Positions 38,739 through 51,332 of a stretch of DNA of 64,000 nucleotides are shown here, piece after piece. The notes beneath the pieces were generated by a model. It made no database searches and had not been told where the DNA came from. It saw nothing but the letters and a program-made list of their open reading frames with translations. Source of the DNA: Ciona intestinalis. Its lineage: Eukaryota; Chordata; Ascidiacea; Phlebobranchia; Cionidae. Position numbers and translations under genes: made by a program. Numbering within the stretch: the first letter of the stretch is position 1; the number at the start of each line of letters is the position of its first letter. The DNA is taken from positions 124,693 through 188,692 of the forward strand of contig NC_020176.2 in assembly GCF_000224145.3 (NCBI RefSeq), written 5' to 3'.

Positions 38739-39097
38739 TGGATTGTGACGTAATCAACATTTCTCATCATGACGTCACTATTTATCCAACAATCTAAATT
38801 ACAAATCCCATTGTGACGCCAGGTTGCACATGTGTCACACATCGTACATGCGCTGATCATGCGTTTACCTCGTGCTAAAGATCACCTTTGTACAAAACTT
38901 TACACTTTGGTGCATCACAAATTCTTGAGCAACATTACAAAATAAACTAATGGAGCTGCAAATTTTATCTAAAGTTTGTTAATGTTCCTAAAAACCAAAC
39001 TTCCGACGTAGTTAGTCTTTTTTTTATTTACATTTCAAATATACGTTGTTATGATTATGACGTCATGATCAAACACGGCATGATGACGTCACACAGC
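38739..39097. other. Spacer between the convergent ABCG genes
   Basis: 359 bp shared 3' flank. AATAAA for copy A lies near 38941 and its minus-strand equivalent for copy B near 39020. No gene seen. Confidence 0.8.
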
Positions 39098-42000
39098 TCA
39101 TCTTTCACTTTCCCGAACTCGACGAAGCATAAAACCGAACGCGAACACTCGGAACGCCACCAGTAGGGTGAACATCAAACCTATGTCACGGTAATAATTA
39201 TCCTGGGGAAGAAGACAACTTGTTTATTTCGTTGATTTGGTCGTTTATATCTTCGTGGGTGGGAACTTAAACTACTTATCCATGCTTCATGGTAGTCATT
39301 AGAATACTAGGACATACACCAACTGTAACGACTGCGGTGGATGGTTCCTGTACTATGGGGTAAGATGGGTACCGTTAGCATCCATATTTCCCAATCATGT
39401 TTTTAACAATCAAAAACAACTCCTCTTTAGAATTGTGACGATACCATTATATAATTATGTAAATATTCTTTGTTGTTTACTGCCAAAGGATGATAAAAGG
39501 AAATGAAAGAAATTTCCCATTTTACCCCAACCTATTATACTTACCACGTTAAAGTTTAAAGATCTTATTACACTTTGTCCGTTAGCGAATAAACAAGGAC
39601 CAGGTCTCGTGTCCACTATGGTTGCATTGGGTGGTGCGAATTGTGGGCAACCTGGCGCAATAGTTAGAATAAAATGTTGGCAACTATTGAATGAATGTAA
39701 CTTATTTTCCTCGCGTGGTGACAGTCGGTATAACACGGATGCTTTGTTTTATACAGCTCGTGCCCACTTGCAAGTAACCATGTATGTAACTTTGTGGGTT
39801 TTTGCAGTGAAGCAATTGTCGGTATTTAAAATCAGACAAAACTGTGGACATACATCTTACCTAAAAACCCAACGTTTTCCCATTGGTTAATATTAAGCAG
39901 TTCGTTTGCATAAAAGAACCAAGACAAATACTTTATCCAATCCAAGAAGACTGGAAGGTTTCTGCAATGTCACGTTATAAAGGATGTTTTAGAATTTACT
40001 CTATGACGTAATAATACCCATTGTTGGTTAGGAATCCTCCAAATACGACAAGAGGTATAATAGTAAGAGGGGCAACTGCGATCGCGAGGTTCAAGCTCGG
40101 CGTTGCGCATGCGATCAGGTAACTGAACGATATCCCGGTGTTGGTTAGCAATATCATGACAAGGCAGAAGTTTATGTATTGCTGCCAACCTGGGAATAAA
40201 CCTGGAAGAACAAGGGGTTAGAACTAGAGGTATAAATTTGAAACAGCCCTGCTGGCGCTAGCAAACTCAGTTATAAGGAAAGGCTACCTACATAAATGTT
40301 GAAATTAAAATATGCGTAAACAAATACGTGTGTACCAAGATAGTTGTTTATGTTGAATTAACCAGATTGTTTATGTACGGACTCTGGAATTAACTAAACA
40401 AATCAATAGACTTTTGCAACTAGTCATGGTTTGTATATATTGCATTGCAAGAATGGGGTTTTGATAATAACAGAAACAATCAAACAATAACAAACTTAAA
40501 TTATAGGGTAAGTTTAATAAAGGATAGAAATACATTATAGATTTAACACTAACCTGATATAAAGTAAAGCAGTGTCGCATATATAAAAGGTATGATGATA
40601 TAGGTTGGTAGCTCAGCCAAGTTCTTTGATAAGAAGTAAGGTGCAGCTCCATACATTCCACTGAAGTATTCACGCTTGAATACGTGGATCTCAAGCGGGA
40701 ACGACTGGTAGGTGATGTCATAATGATTAATGATAGAATGGTAGTTAGGTCCAAATGTTTAATATAAGTAAATGTAATAACATTGGTTAGTATGTTTATG
40801 GGGTTGACTTGTCCTGTTTGTGACAGTATGTTTTGCATGTCACGTAATGTTAAGTTAAAGGCTTCAAAAATTAACCTATATAGGCTGTATATGTTTAAAG
40901 TAGAACAGTACTAGACAGGTACATGTTTTGCATTGTTAAACAAGCGATAAATAGTAGTGTCACTGTCTACTTATATAGATACATCGGCAGCCACAGTCTA
41001 AAAATCTTTATTGTCAAACTTTCATAATAATTAAATTCACCCAACTCACATAAAGAACCCCGAACACAAAGTTAAGGGACAAACTTAAGGTCGTGATGAA
41101 GATCAGACCGATGATGTCACTCACTTCTGAGCTGACGTAATGTTTTCCATATTGACGGAAGAACACCAACGCAATTAATATAGGTTGAAGCTACAAGTAA
41201 AAGTTTTAGAGGTTAATGATTAATTTTTTTTGTGTTAGCTCTTATCCACACACTGCGATTGCTTTAGCAACCCAACTGTGGGCATGGGAGTGGCAACTAT
41301 AGATAAGTCACTCAAGTTCCCACCCACAAAAATATAAATTACAAACCAACCAAAAGTCATGTCTGCTTATCCACACACTGCAATAGCTTTAGCAACCCAA
41401 CTGTGGGCATGGGAGTTGCAACTATAAATAAGTCACTCAAGTTCCCACCCACAAAAATATAAATTACCAAACCAACCAAAAGTCATGTCTGCTTATCACA
41501 CACACTGCAATAGCTTTAACAACCCAACTGTGGGCATGGGAGTTGCAACTATAAATAAGTCACTCAAGTTCCCACCCACAAAAATATAAATTACAAACCA
41601 ACCAAAAGTCATGTCCGCCTTGTCACATACACTGCAATAGCTTTAACAACCCGACTGCGGGCATGGGAGTGGCAACTATGGATAAGTCACGTAAGTTCAG
41701 ACCCATGAGAATATAAATGACCAAACCGACCAAAAGTCATGTCTGCTTATCCACACACTGCAATAGGTTTAACAATTCGACTGTGGGCATGTGAGTGGCA
41801 CTAATAAACAGAGACCTCTATTAAATTACACCTAATAAGCCGCACATACAATGTTAATAACAGATCTTGCTTTGACCACATCGTTCCTATATGTTGTTTT
41901 GATAGCTCGTATAAAGCAAGCGTTGAATTGCGACACAAAACCGACTTTATATGGCGACTTTGATCCAGAAGATTTAATTGTTGTCTGAAACAATGAAAAC

Positions 42001-45000
42001 AATTAATCAACTGTGATGTCATAGTACTTTGTGTAAATACCAGAATAGATTCTCCATTTTCCGTTGAATGTTTCTTTGGAGAATTCTTTTGTTCAAAACT
42101 TTCAATTAATTTTATTGTCCTTGCTCTGTAAGTAACAGAACGTAGAATTATTTTAGACCTTTGAATATGTTAGCGAAGATCAAATAACATTCGCTATGAC
42201 ATCACAATGCCGTACTCACTTTGATTGTTTTTCCTCCCCAGGAACAATGGCGATCTCCATGATAAAATGATCAGAGGGATTATAATTCCTCGGACATGGG
42301 AACCCATTGCTGATAATGATGTCATAATAACAATGATGATATCATCAAACCTTATCTAACATACTCAGCATAATGTTGCAACGCGCCGGGTATCTCTCCA
42401 TGGTAAACCACTCGTCCCATTGCAAGAATCATCAAATCATCGAACATTTCGAAAACTTCTGAACTTGGTTGATGGATGGTGCATATAACGGTGCATCCTG
42501 TGTGTCCGGATGTAAAGGATGATAAAGAAGTAGATGAAACTCACCTGACTTGGCCACCGTCTTCATTGAATCAACGATCATCCTCGCCAGGTAAGAATCG
42601 AGTCCCGAAGTTGGTTCATCAAAAAACATGATCGAAGGATTGGTCAACAACTAATGGCAACAATTTAAGTTTTACTGAACATCTCGTAAAGTGAGATTTA
42701 ATCCTAGTAATATTTATTAAAGTGCTACAGGTTATCTTAATTGTCAGCCATAGTTATAGAAAATATCCCCCAAAATAGTAATGTCCTATGAAGTTACATA
42801 CATAGTAACTCCTGTTATAACAGCTATGTCACTTTTTCTCAAGCTTTTATGGTACGTGACCCATTTTGGAGACATTTAACACCCCCTGCATCCTCAATAA
42901 AACAATATAAATTTGTTTTAACATATTTTGAATCATGTCTGTTATTTTATTCACAACTATGCAGCAATCAGCTTCAGAAGCAAACAAGACCATTAAAGAC
43001 CTTTTTGTTGCACCCAATAAACACTCAGTAGGTAGTAACCACTGGAAAAAGCACTAAGTACCAGTTTTAACACACCTTAGTAGCAAGGCTTAATCTTTTC
43101 TTCTCCCCCCCAGACAATGTTTTTGTACCAGGAGTTCCTATGGTAGTATTTTCACAACGCTTCAAACTTAATTGCTTCATGATCTCATGCACACGTCGGG
43201 ACTTGGTTTCATCGGAGACATCAGGTGACATTTGCAGTCGAGCCTGTTGGGATGCATGATGATTTTTCAAATCCTAAACTTAGTAAGTTATTCTATGAAG
43301 GTGTGGCAGGTCAGTGGACCCTCAATTTGAAGTTGGACCATTACCTCAATGTATATGCTCATTATATTGTATATGGATGGGATCCTACAGCAAGGCACTC
43401 CATTGCACTTAAGGATTTAGGCTTCACTTTGTCCATTACCCCAACACCCAGGGCGCTACCACATGAACCCCACCAGATATCTCAGGTTGCCGCTTCCCAG
43501 TGGGTACACACAACAACATTGGTTTACAAAAGTAATTTTTGCCGATATTGATTATTAGCAATAATAATAATGAATGTTTTCAAAGGACAAAGTAAAAACA
43601 TTAATGGGTCCCAAAACTATTTGGGACCCAAGCTACTATAGGTACTGATACAGTTTAATGCTGATTTGTTATTTGCAGTTAATATTCAGGTATTGTTTAT
43701 GAGATATCAACTGTTATTCACTGTTCATATACCAGTATATTTACCAACTCTGACCTAAATCCAATATGCCTTACTAAAAGACCCATTTGGAATGGCAAAT
43801 TTATTAAATATGATACAGTTTCAAGCTTTTGTGAATTAGTGTCATACTTTAAAATGAACACTACAATTTTTTTACACAGTTTTTTACAAAGCTTTTACAT
43901 ACTCATATATGGATATATTACTCACAGCGAACATGAGATGTTCCTTCACTGTCAGCTCCCCCATAAACAAATCATCTTGCTCCACATACGCTGATATACT
44001 TGATATATCCGCTCCCATAGAAACACCATTTACAAGAATCTAAACCAAACAAATTACCCACCAAGTTGTAACAACCCCACAAACAGATACCTACATCCCC
44101 AGTCATATAAAGTTGACTTTTATTCCTCCAAGTCAACATATTGAGTAAAGTTGATTTACCAGCTCCACTAGATCCTATGATGGCAAGTAACCTGCCTGGT
44201 TCAGCATATCCACTTACTGTAACAAGGATGTCATCCATTATAACATAGTTTACAAAGTGTAGTCATACACCTCATGCTCACTGTAGGAGTTATAACATGG
44301 GTGTCTTCTTATACACCAGACACACATGGTGTATTCATACACCTCATGCTCACTGTCGAGTTATAACATGGGCGTCTTCTTATACACCAGACACAAATGA
44401 TGTATTTATACACCTCATGCGCACTGTAGGAGTTATAACATGGGTGTCTTCTTATACACCAGACACACATGGTGTATTCATACACCTCATGCTCACTGTC
44501 GAGTTATAACATGGGCGTCTTCTTATACACCAGACACAAATGATGTATTTATACACCTCATGCGCACTGTCGAGTTATAACATGGGTGTCTTCTTATACA
44601 CCAGACACACATGGTGTATTCATACACCTCATGCTCACTGTCGAGTTATAACATGGGCGTCTTCTTATACACCAGACACACATGGTGTATTCATACACCT
44701 CATGCGCACTGTCGAGTTATAACATGGGTGTCTTCCTATACACCAGACACACATGGTGTATTCATACACCTCATGCTCACTGTACGAGTTATAACATGGG
44801 TGTCTTCCTATACACCAGACACACATGGTGTATTCATACACCTCATGCTCACTGTACGAGTTATAACATGGGTGTCTTCGTATACACCTGACACAATTAA
44901 ATGGTGTGTTCATACACCACATGCTCATTGTCGAGTTATAATATGGATGTATAACAAGCAACATTACCATTATTGAGAATTATTTTCTCTGGTTTCTTTA

Positions 45001-46789
45001 TCCTTCCAAAGCATCGAGTAGCTTGGGGAACTTTTACGTTGATGTTGTTCCATGATAAGCTTGGTAAAGGTCTGCTTGTTGGTGCATGTATGCCATCTAA
45101 GACAGGAAATGATATGTATTAAACTCATGCAATCGTGGCAGGCGAAACTACGTATAATAAATTAACCCAGGAATTACGGGTTCGAGGCTACTACCATTGT
45201 GGGCGTATATGTCCATAGGCGGCAACTCTGCTGGTGTCTCGCCGTGTGTCAGTCGAACTTTTTACGATTTCTTCCAGACTAATAAAACTACAGTGTTTAT
45301 ATCGGAGGGGACAATTCTAAATGGCATTATGCCCGTAGCAATATCGGCGGATGTTATCCACGTTTTAATTGATTACGACTCGGCCCTTGGCAACATAATT
45401 ACCTGCGTGGTAAATCTATTGCAGCGCTTGTGTATTGCAGGTGTATACCCTGATAAAAAAAACGACCTGTATAGGACGTTTGTACGTATATACCAAGTTT
45501 TCCAGAGAAAGTTTATTGGTTTATGTACTATACCGTGCTTGGTAGCATCCGTTAATTTATTAAAATGATTTATGACTGACAGTCCAGCTAAAAGTCGTGG
45601 ATGAATTGAAAGTTCACAAACGTTTTACTGAAAAGTTCATTAATATACCAGTCGGAGCTATAGCACGCACGAGCGTAATAAACAGTTAGCTTCACTATAC
45701 AAAGTGACTCCACTGGTGTAAGAACGTTAGTTTTAATATATAGTAGGGTGGGGTAACGGGGAGGACAGAACACCTTTAGCACATACACGGCCTACTAGAG
45801 ATACGGCCTGATAATTTACACTGTATGTTTGAAATTAGAAGGCTTATTATACGTCACAAACAGCATTATTATCCCATTGTTATCCAAAGTTCGGATGTAA
45901 ACATAGTATACAGTTTAATTTGAATTTTCATTTAAAATAGAAGGTGTATGCTAGTTGCAAAGAGAGTATCAGGGTTATCTTGCATTTATAAAGTGTTTAA
46001 AATTAACTGTAAGATAACCTGCAAGTAATCTTTTGGGTTAGAACAGATAGTAGGCGCTGGCACATAATATCCAAATATCCTGATCGTATTTTAAACAGTA
46101 AACAAAGGTATATAGGAGTCATGCTGAGGATACAGTTTTATAATTATTTTTTTAATGTTCCTTGTTTAATACCAAACGGGACAAGAAAATAGAATGAAAA
46201 GGTGTCCCATTTTCCCCGACCCCACTATATATATTGGCAATAACAACGTATATTCGTAGTCTTAGTTCTATCGTATAAAACCGGACGTGATCGAAACTTG
46301 TTTGTTGTTTTTAGTTATAGCTACGCTACCGGATGTTTTGCTTAGTAAACCCGCATATGGTGATTGTAAACAATATGAGAAGACGGCCAAGCCAATCTCA
46401 CCTGCGTTGGTGATCGTTGTTTCGATATTGGCTCCCCTTCTATTTCTCTGGAATAAAAAACTTTGAAATAATTTTCAGTTATTAAAGTACAATTACGACA
46501 TCTAGTATCTTTAATTCAAATAAAGAATTGTTGAAAGTTAGATATAAAGCCAAAGTCGTTAACTCATCACGACACGCTTTATTGATAAATTATATTTAAA
46601 CAATTCTTATTTAAAAGCTTGGCTGTTTCGCGAGATTTCCTGGTATGCTAACGTCATTTTTCGACTTAATTTTAAAAACTAGATTCCAAATTGTTAACAC
46701 TCAATTACGTCATTTATAACTATACTTCACCAACTTACAGTAAGAACAGGTTCCCCCTCCGTACAGTTATAAGCTACGTTATCCGCCAT
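39098..46789 (-). CDS. ABCG half-transporter, copy B
   Basis: Minus-strand paralogue of the gene at 32427-38738. Seventeen exons, first to last: 46739-46789, 46402-46447, 44968-45096, 44095-44216, 43926-44039, 43076-43243, 42545-42650, 42365-42497, 42220-42309, 42041-42125, 41850-41984, 41050-41190, 40554-40704, 40018-40201, 39861-39961, 39545-39651, 39098-39202; 655 residues, all phases consistent. It keeps Walker [16 protein letters not shown], signature [21 protein letters not shown] and TIHQPSSE. Exons 13 and 14 (151 + 184 nt) equal the single 335-nt exon 13 of copy A. Exons 4-5 and 7-9 with their introns are almost identical to copy A, whereas exon 6, the linker (exon 10) and membrane exons are clearly diverged. 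Complete and apparently functional. Confidence 0.93.
39353..39540. mobile_element. MITE copy
   Basis: Left end tactatggggtaagatgggt, right end cccattttaccccaacctat; in an intron of ABCG B near its 3' end. Confidence 0.75.
39690..39800 (-). repeat. SINE tail
   Basis: One tail unit (gaatgtaacttattttcctc, cacggatgctttgttttata) close to exon 16 of ABCG B. Confidence 0.7.
41231..41800 (+). repeat. 124-bp tandem repeat
   Basis: About 4.5 units containing gtctgcttatccacacactg, caatagctttagcaacccaa, ctgtgggcatgggagttgca and aagtcactcaagttcccacc, in ABCG B intron 11. Neighbouring units are over 90% alike by eye. Single partial copies occur at about 4930-4995 and 47815-47875. Confidence 0.9.
44245..44955 (+). 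repeat. 71-bp satellite array 5
   Basis: About 9-10 units in ABCG B intron 3, just upstream of exon 4. Alternating variants (atgggtgtct/atgggcgtct; atgctcact/atgcgcact) show a two-unit higher-order repeat of about 142 bp. Confidence 0.95.
45170..45245 (+). repeat. tRNA-SINE head fragment
   Basis: Contains a B-box-like tacgggttcgaggctact followed by ccattgtgggcgtatatgtc. It supplies the start of a 123-codon open frame (45197-45568) that I judge spurious. ABCG B intron 2. Confidence 0.6.
45740..46235. mobile_element. MITE copy, split by about 250 bp
   Basis: Left end atatagtagggtggggtaac at 45739, right half with ctgatcgtattttaaacagt and right end tttccccgaccccactatat at 46232. The middle (about 45800-46040) is unrelated sequence, so this is either one copy with an insertion or two incomplete copies. 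In ABCG B intron 2. Confidence 0.65.
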
Positions 46790-47766
46790 GACTTTGCAAC
46801 AAATACTCTCAGTTGCAAGCGAACACGAGCGACTAATCGAGCGAATCGCTACGTTTATGACGTAAACAGACCGCAAGGGATGGTCACGCAATGCTTGTCG
46901 TCATTGAAGCGTCGTGTCACCTTCATTGTAACAGTGTTAGGGTCATGTTGTGCCTGGGTTCGAATCCTACCATGGCGGGCAAACTGATTGCCTGTACCTG
47001 GTTCAGTATGGGCGGATCTGTCCTTGGCAAGACATTAAGCTACTATTGCTCAGTCGTCACTTACGGGTTGTCCAAATTGCCAACAACCACCCACAAAGTT
47101 ACATACGTGGTAACACGTAAGCAGGCACGAGGTAATAGAACACCCGTGTTGTAACGACTGTCGTTGGTAGAATTTATAAATATCCCCAAAACTTGTTTAC
47201 CTTTCGAGGTAAATAAAATAAATCTTTTAATTTGAAAGTCACAATCTTAAATCGCTTTGCAATATAGATCACTGTTACGTCACATCACGATCGCTACCGG
47301 ACGCCACAACGCGTGGTTGCTGTGAATCACATTTTCCGGATCTTCGTTGTGAAAACAACACGAACCTTAGTCACGAATTATTTTAGATTTATATGCCAGG
47401 ATTAATTATGAAAGCATCATTGCATCGCCACCTTTGATTAGTTGTGGGCAAAAATATTTCTTGATTTTTGTTAAAACGATGAGAGCTACGTTAAAGTATA
47501 AATGTCACTCAAAAGAACAACCGAAAAAAGTATCTACGCTGAACAACGCGGGGTGTAGATGTTTTTTTTTGGTCGTTTTATTACCGGGGCGAGCTATCTT
47601 TGCTTTAAATTATTAAACTTTATATTATGCGTGATATGCTTATATATTTTGTGGCTCAATGCGTATTGTGAAATTTACTTTCTTAAACAAAATGTTTAAA
47701 CTGTTTCTATTTTTGCTACAGAGTTGGTTATATTGTTGTTTGTTGAACGCTTGTTATCTCAATACG
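46790..47766. other. Intergenic, ABCG B to metallothionein
   Basis: 5' flank of ABCG B, then a SINE (46905-47165) and AT-rich sequence. A splice-acceptor-like ttgctacag ends near 47720, before the metallothionein start, suggesting a 5' untranslated exon boundary or trans-splice site. No other gene seen. Confidence 0.6.
46905..47165 (+). repeat. tRNA-SINE with intact B box
   Basis: Plus-oriented copy with a canonical polymerase III B box (ggttcgaatcc), body (gcggatctgtccttggcaag), and tail (aaagttacatacgtggtaac, aatagaacacccgtgttgta). It is one of the better-preserved head regions in the window. Confidence 0.8.
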
Positions 47767-48012
47767 ATGGATCCGTGCACTAAATGTAAATGCTCCGGTA
47801 AGTGACGTACAATATAAATGACCAAACCAACCAAAATTCCACACTGCAATAGCTACAGCAACTCGACTGTGGGCAATTACATTTTAAATAGCCCAACATT
47901 TGCCCAGATATAGCAACTAAACCTCATTTTCTTTACAGAGGGCGGAAAATGTATCTGTGACCCAAAGAACTGCAAATGCAACCCATGTGGATGCAGAAAG
48001 TCAAGCAAGTAG
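47767..48012 (+). CDS. MT: Metallothionein
   Basis: Two coding exons, 47767-47797 and 47939-48012, joined in phase 1, giving 34 residues: MDPCTKCKCSE then GGKCICDPKNCKC, NPCGCRKSSK. Nine cysteines occur in Cys-X-Cys and Cys-X-X-Cys spacing, with no aromatic residues and several lysines beside cysteines, the classic metallothionein pattern. MDPC is the usual deuterostome start. Metallothioneins bind Zn, Cd and Cu in the cytosol. It is very short for a chordate member (vertebrate forms have 60-odd residues and 20 Cys), and Ciona is known to have a short form. A GTAAGT donor after the stop (near 48027) and acceptor at 48324 suggest an intron in the 3' UTR. No clear metal-response element was found by eye. 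Confidence 0.8.
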
Positions 48013-48727
48013 TTGCACCAACATGTAAGTTTGATATTAGTTTGCTGATAAACTTTGATGGTATAGTTATCTTGGGCAAGAAACATTTGTCGTTTAGACA
48101 CAGTGTTCATTTATAGGGGTTGTATAAAGTTGGGTATTACGTGATAAATCATAAGTTGGCATGAGGTGTATGAGACACAACACCCGTGGTATAACAACGG
48201 TCGTTGCCCCGTCATGCGAGGGTACAATGTTATATACAAACGTGGTAACTCGTAAGCGGGTACGAGGTGTATAAAACACCTTCCAGATTATAACCATTAA
48301 AAACTTTCCATGTTTGATTTACAGATTCCTTCACCTTCACGACGAATGCCTGCTTCATTGTAAGAAATACAAACACACCTCAAACACCCTTGTGGTTATC
48401 GATTCGTGTATATATAGTTTAGACCGGTTTATTTTTGGTCAACAAGTGAAAATACTGTTCTATTTAAGTGCTTGCGAATTGTTACATTAGCCTAGCAGTC
48501 AGATTTTACTAGTGAAAGTTGCGGTCCGACTCGGTGGTAAAGTCTATACTCGCGCTGCAGTTATAGGCGTATACACTTAAAGGCAGTTGTTTCAACCCAG
48601 TGAACGGTGGTCACTAATAAATTAGCAGCCATAAAGAACAAAGTATTACTCACAAATATATATTCGTTGTAACTCGTAAGCGGATACGATGTGTATAAAA
48701 AATAGATATCTCATGAAGTTAATGTAA

Positions 48728-48995
48728 TGTACAGTAGGGTGGGGAAAGATGGGACACCTCTTAACTCTATTTTATCGTCCCATTTAGTATTAAACAAAGA
48801 ACATTTAAAAAATTATAAAACTATATCCTCACGACTCCCATAGAGCGTTGTTAATTGTTTGAAACACAATTAGGATATTTAGATATTATGCGCTAAAGGT
48901 TTATTTATAATTCTTTCAATGTTCCTTGTTTACTACTAAATGGGACTAAAATGAAGAATGAAAAGGTGTCCCATCTTTCCCCACCCTACTGTATA
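48728..48995. mobile_element. MITE copy with internal duplication
   Basis: Left end tacagtagggtggggaaaga and right end atctttccccaccctactgt. At about 268 bp it is longer than the usual 200, because the segment around ttcttttgtttactac-like sequence is present twice (48785-48800 and 48915-48945 regions). Confidence 0.8.
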
Positions 48996-49639
48996 TTAAA
49001 CCGGTATAGCTTATACGCACATTGTCGTAAATTCATTTGGCATTTTTATTTTTTCATGGCAATACTTTAATTTGTGTTAAATTTCAAATGGACAGAAATA
49101 AGATGCAGTACCTAAACTTGATTGACAGGTGACATATTCAGTGCTGGTAAATAGAAGAGATTTTACTTCTCGTTTGTAAGATTTTAAAACTATTGTACAA
49201 CAGAAAAAAATAGTCGGTATGCTATTGTTTTGGGGCTGTATGTACAATGTAGTTTATTTTTGTTCAAATACAGGTAAGCATATTTAGTTTTCGATTTCTA
49301 TACAATCATGCGTACGTGTGTTTACGTTTACGCAAGTTACGTTTCAAAGAATTGTTACGTTTGTAATACAAGTTCAAAATTGTTAATTTTAACTCGTTTT
49401 GATTTAGTAAATTTTAAGCCATACTAAGTATAATGTACACTCGTTTAGTGTAAATAATCGTACCTTAAGAATTACTTTAATATCAGATGGATGTTATCTA
49501 TTAAAGTTAGGAGAATAGGCCTATACAGTATTATATTGTATTGTGTTTAACTGCTCAGTGTTTATTACAGATATTTAGTTACGTTTGTGCAACGACTTAT
49601 TGTACACCTTTTTAAAAATACTATGGGTGAGTATTGATT

Positions 49640-50525
49640 TGTATTTGTTAGTTTTTTGGTGTGTATATATCATGTGTGTTTTGTGCAAGAGGACACCCAT
49701 GCCATGTTATAACCAATAAACCAAACAGTATATATGAATACACCATGTGTGTCTGGTGTATAAGATGACACTCATGTTTCAACTTGACAATGAGCATGAG
49801 GTGTATGGATAGTGGATACACCATGTGTGTCTGGTGCACAAGAAGACACCCATGTTATAACTCGACAAAGAGCATAAGGTTTATGAATACACCATGTGTG
49901 TCTGGTGTATAAGAAGACACCCATGTTATAACTCGACAGTGGGCATGAGATGTATGGATACACCATGTGTGTCTGGTGTATAAGAAGACACCCATGTTAT
50001 AACTCGACAGTGAAGCATAAGGTGTATGAATACGCCATGTGTGTCTGGTGTATAAGAAGACACTCATGTTATAACTCGACAGTGGGCATGAGGTGTATGA
50101 ATACACCATGTGTGTCTGGTGTATAAGGAAACACTCATGTTTTAACTCGACAGTGAGCATGAGGTGTATGAATACGCCATGTGTGTCTGGTGTATAAGGA
50201 AACACCCCTGTTATAACTCGACAGTGAGCATGAGGTGTATGAATACGCCATGTGTGTCTGGTGTATAAGGAAACACCCCTGTTATAACTCGACAGTGAGC
50301 ATGAGGTGTATGAATACGCCATGTGTGTCTGGTGTATAAGAAGACACCCATGTTATAACTCGACAGTGGGCATGAGGTGTATGAATACACCATGTGTGTC
50401 TGGTGTATAAGAAGACACCCATGGTATAACTCGACAGTGGGCATGAGGTGTATGAATACACCATGTGTTTCTGGTGTATAAGAAGACAACCATGGTATAA
50501 CTCGACAGTAAGCATGAAGTGTCGT
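49640..50525 (-). repeat. 71-bp satellite array 6 (inverted)
   Basis: About 12 units in inverted orientation (gtgtgtctggtgtataagaa, taactcgacagtgagcatga). The left end is degenerate. Variants (aggaaacacccctgtt) occur in adjacent units, showing local amplification. Confidence 0.95.
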
Positions 50526-51332
50526 GTAGGTACTACTGCAGCTGTCTCCCTGATACTCGCTGAATATTTTTTTAAAAAAACTAGGGCATTCGTATCGAAA
50601 TTAACTTTGAAAATGCGCGAAGTCGTGCTGCGTCTGTAGTACTCTGGGTATTGGGATAAAATAGAAGTTTAAGAAAATATGTAACTTTTGTTATTACCTG
50701 TTATTTTAATGGACTATTTTTGATTGTTACACATGGTTGTTTATTTTAGCTTATAATGTATTCATGTTGTAGCTCTCTATCAGCACCTTATGGTCATTCT
50801 AAATCAACATAAATATCATATTTCCCCATTGTCATAACTCCTCACATACATGAAGTGTTGAAGGGTGCTTAAGCTTATGTAGGGTCTCTTTAACTTGTAC
50901 AGTATACCAGCTTTAGTTCAGACTCTAAATTATAAACGTATGACATATTGTTGGTGCATTAGGTTGGCAGTTATAAGGCTAAAGTTATATTAGTAATTTG
51001 GTATAACTGTGAGGTTTAAATTTGGCAGAAAAAAGTATTTGTTATACTTTCACTTTATACTACAACTGTATGAGTAAGGTCCAATGGTAAAGCACGTATT
51101 TGGATCTGGGATTTAGGCCAGAGCCTTTGTTCGATTTAAATTATAGGCTGATATGTCATTTCTTGTAATAAAGTTCCCCAAATTTCCTACAGGAATGGAT
51201 GTGCATAGTTTTGCAACTGTTTGTAAATTCTTTCTATATATTCATTGTTTCTGTTTGTTGGTAGATTTTCCATTATGATATTCTGTTTGTTGAGTGTATA
51301 TAATTAAACCATTGAAGTTAACTTGTTACTAA

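Larger units (their letters stand above)
48013..51332. other. Intergenic, repeat-rich
   Basis: Contains the metallothionein 3' end, SINE tails at about 48125-48300, a degraded SINE at 48515-48700, a MITE at 48728-48995 and satellite array 6 at 49640-50525. The rest (49000-49630 and 50530-51330) is AT-rich with no recognised gene; one single copy of the 85-100 bp dispersed repeat lies at 51070-51130. Confidence 0.7.

Noticed and set aside
45197-45568. A 123-codon ORF in ABCG B intron 2
   Set aside because: It starts inside a SINE head fragment, has no recognised motif and lies in an intron.
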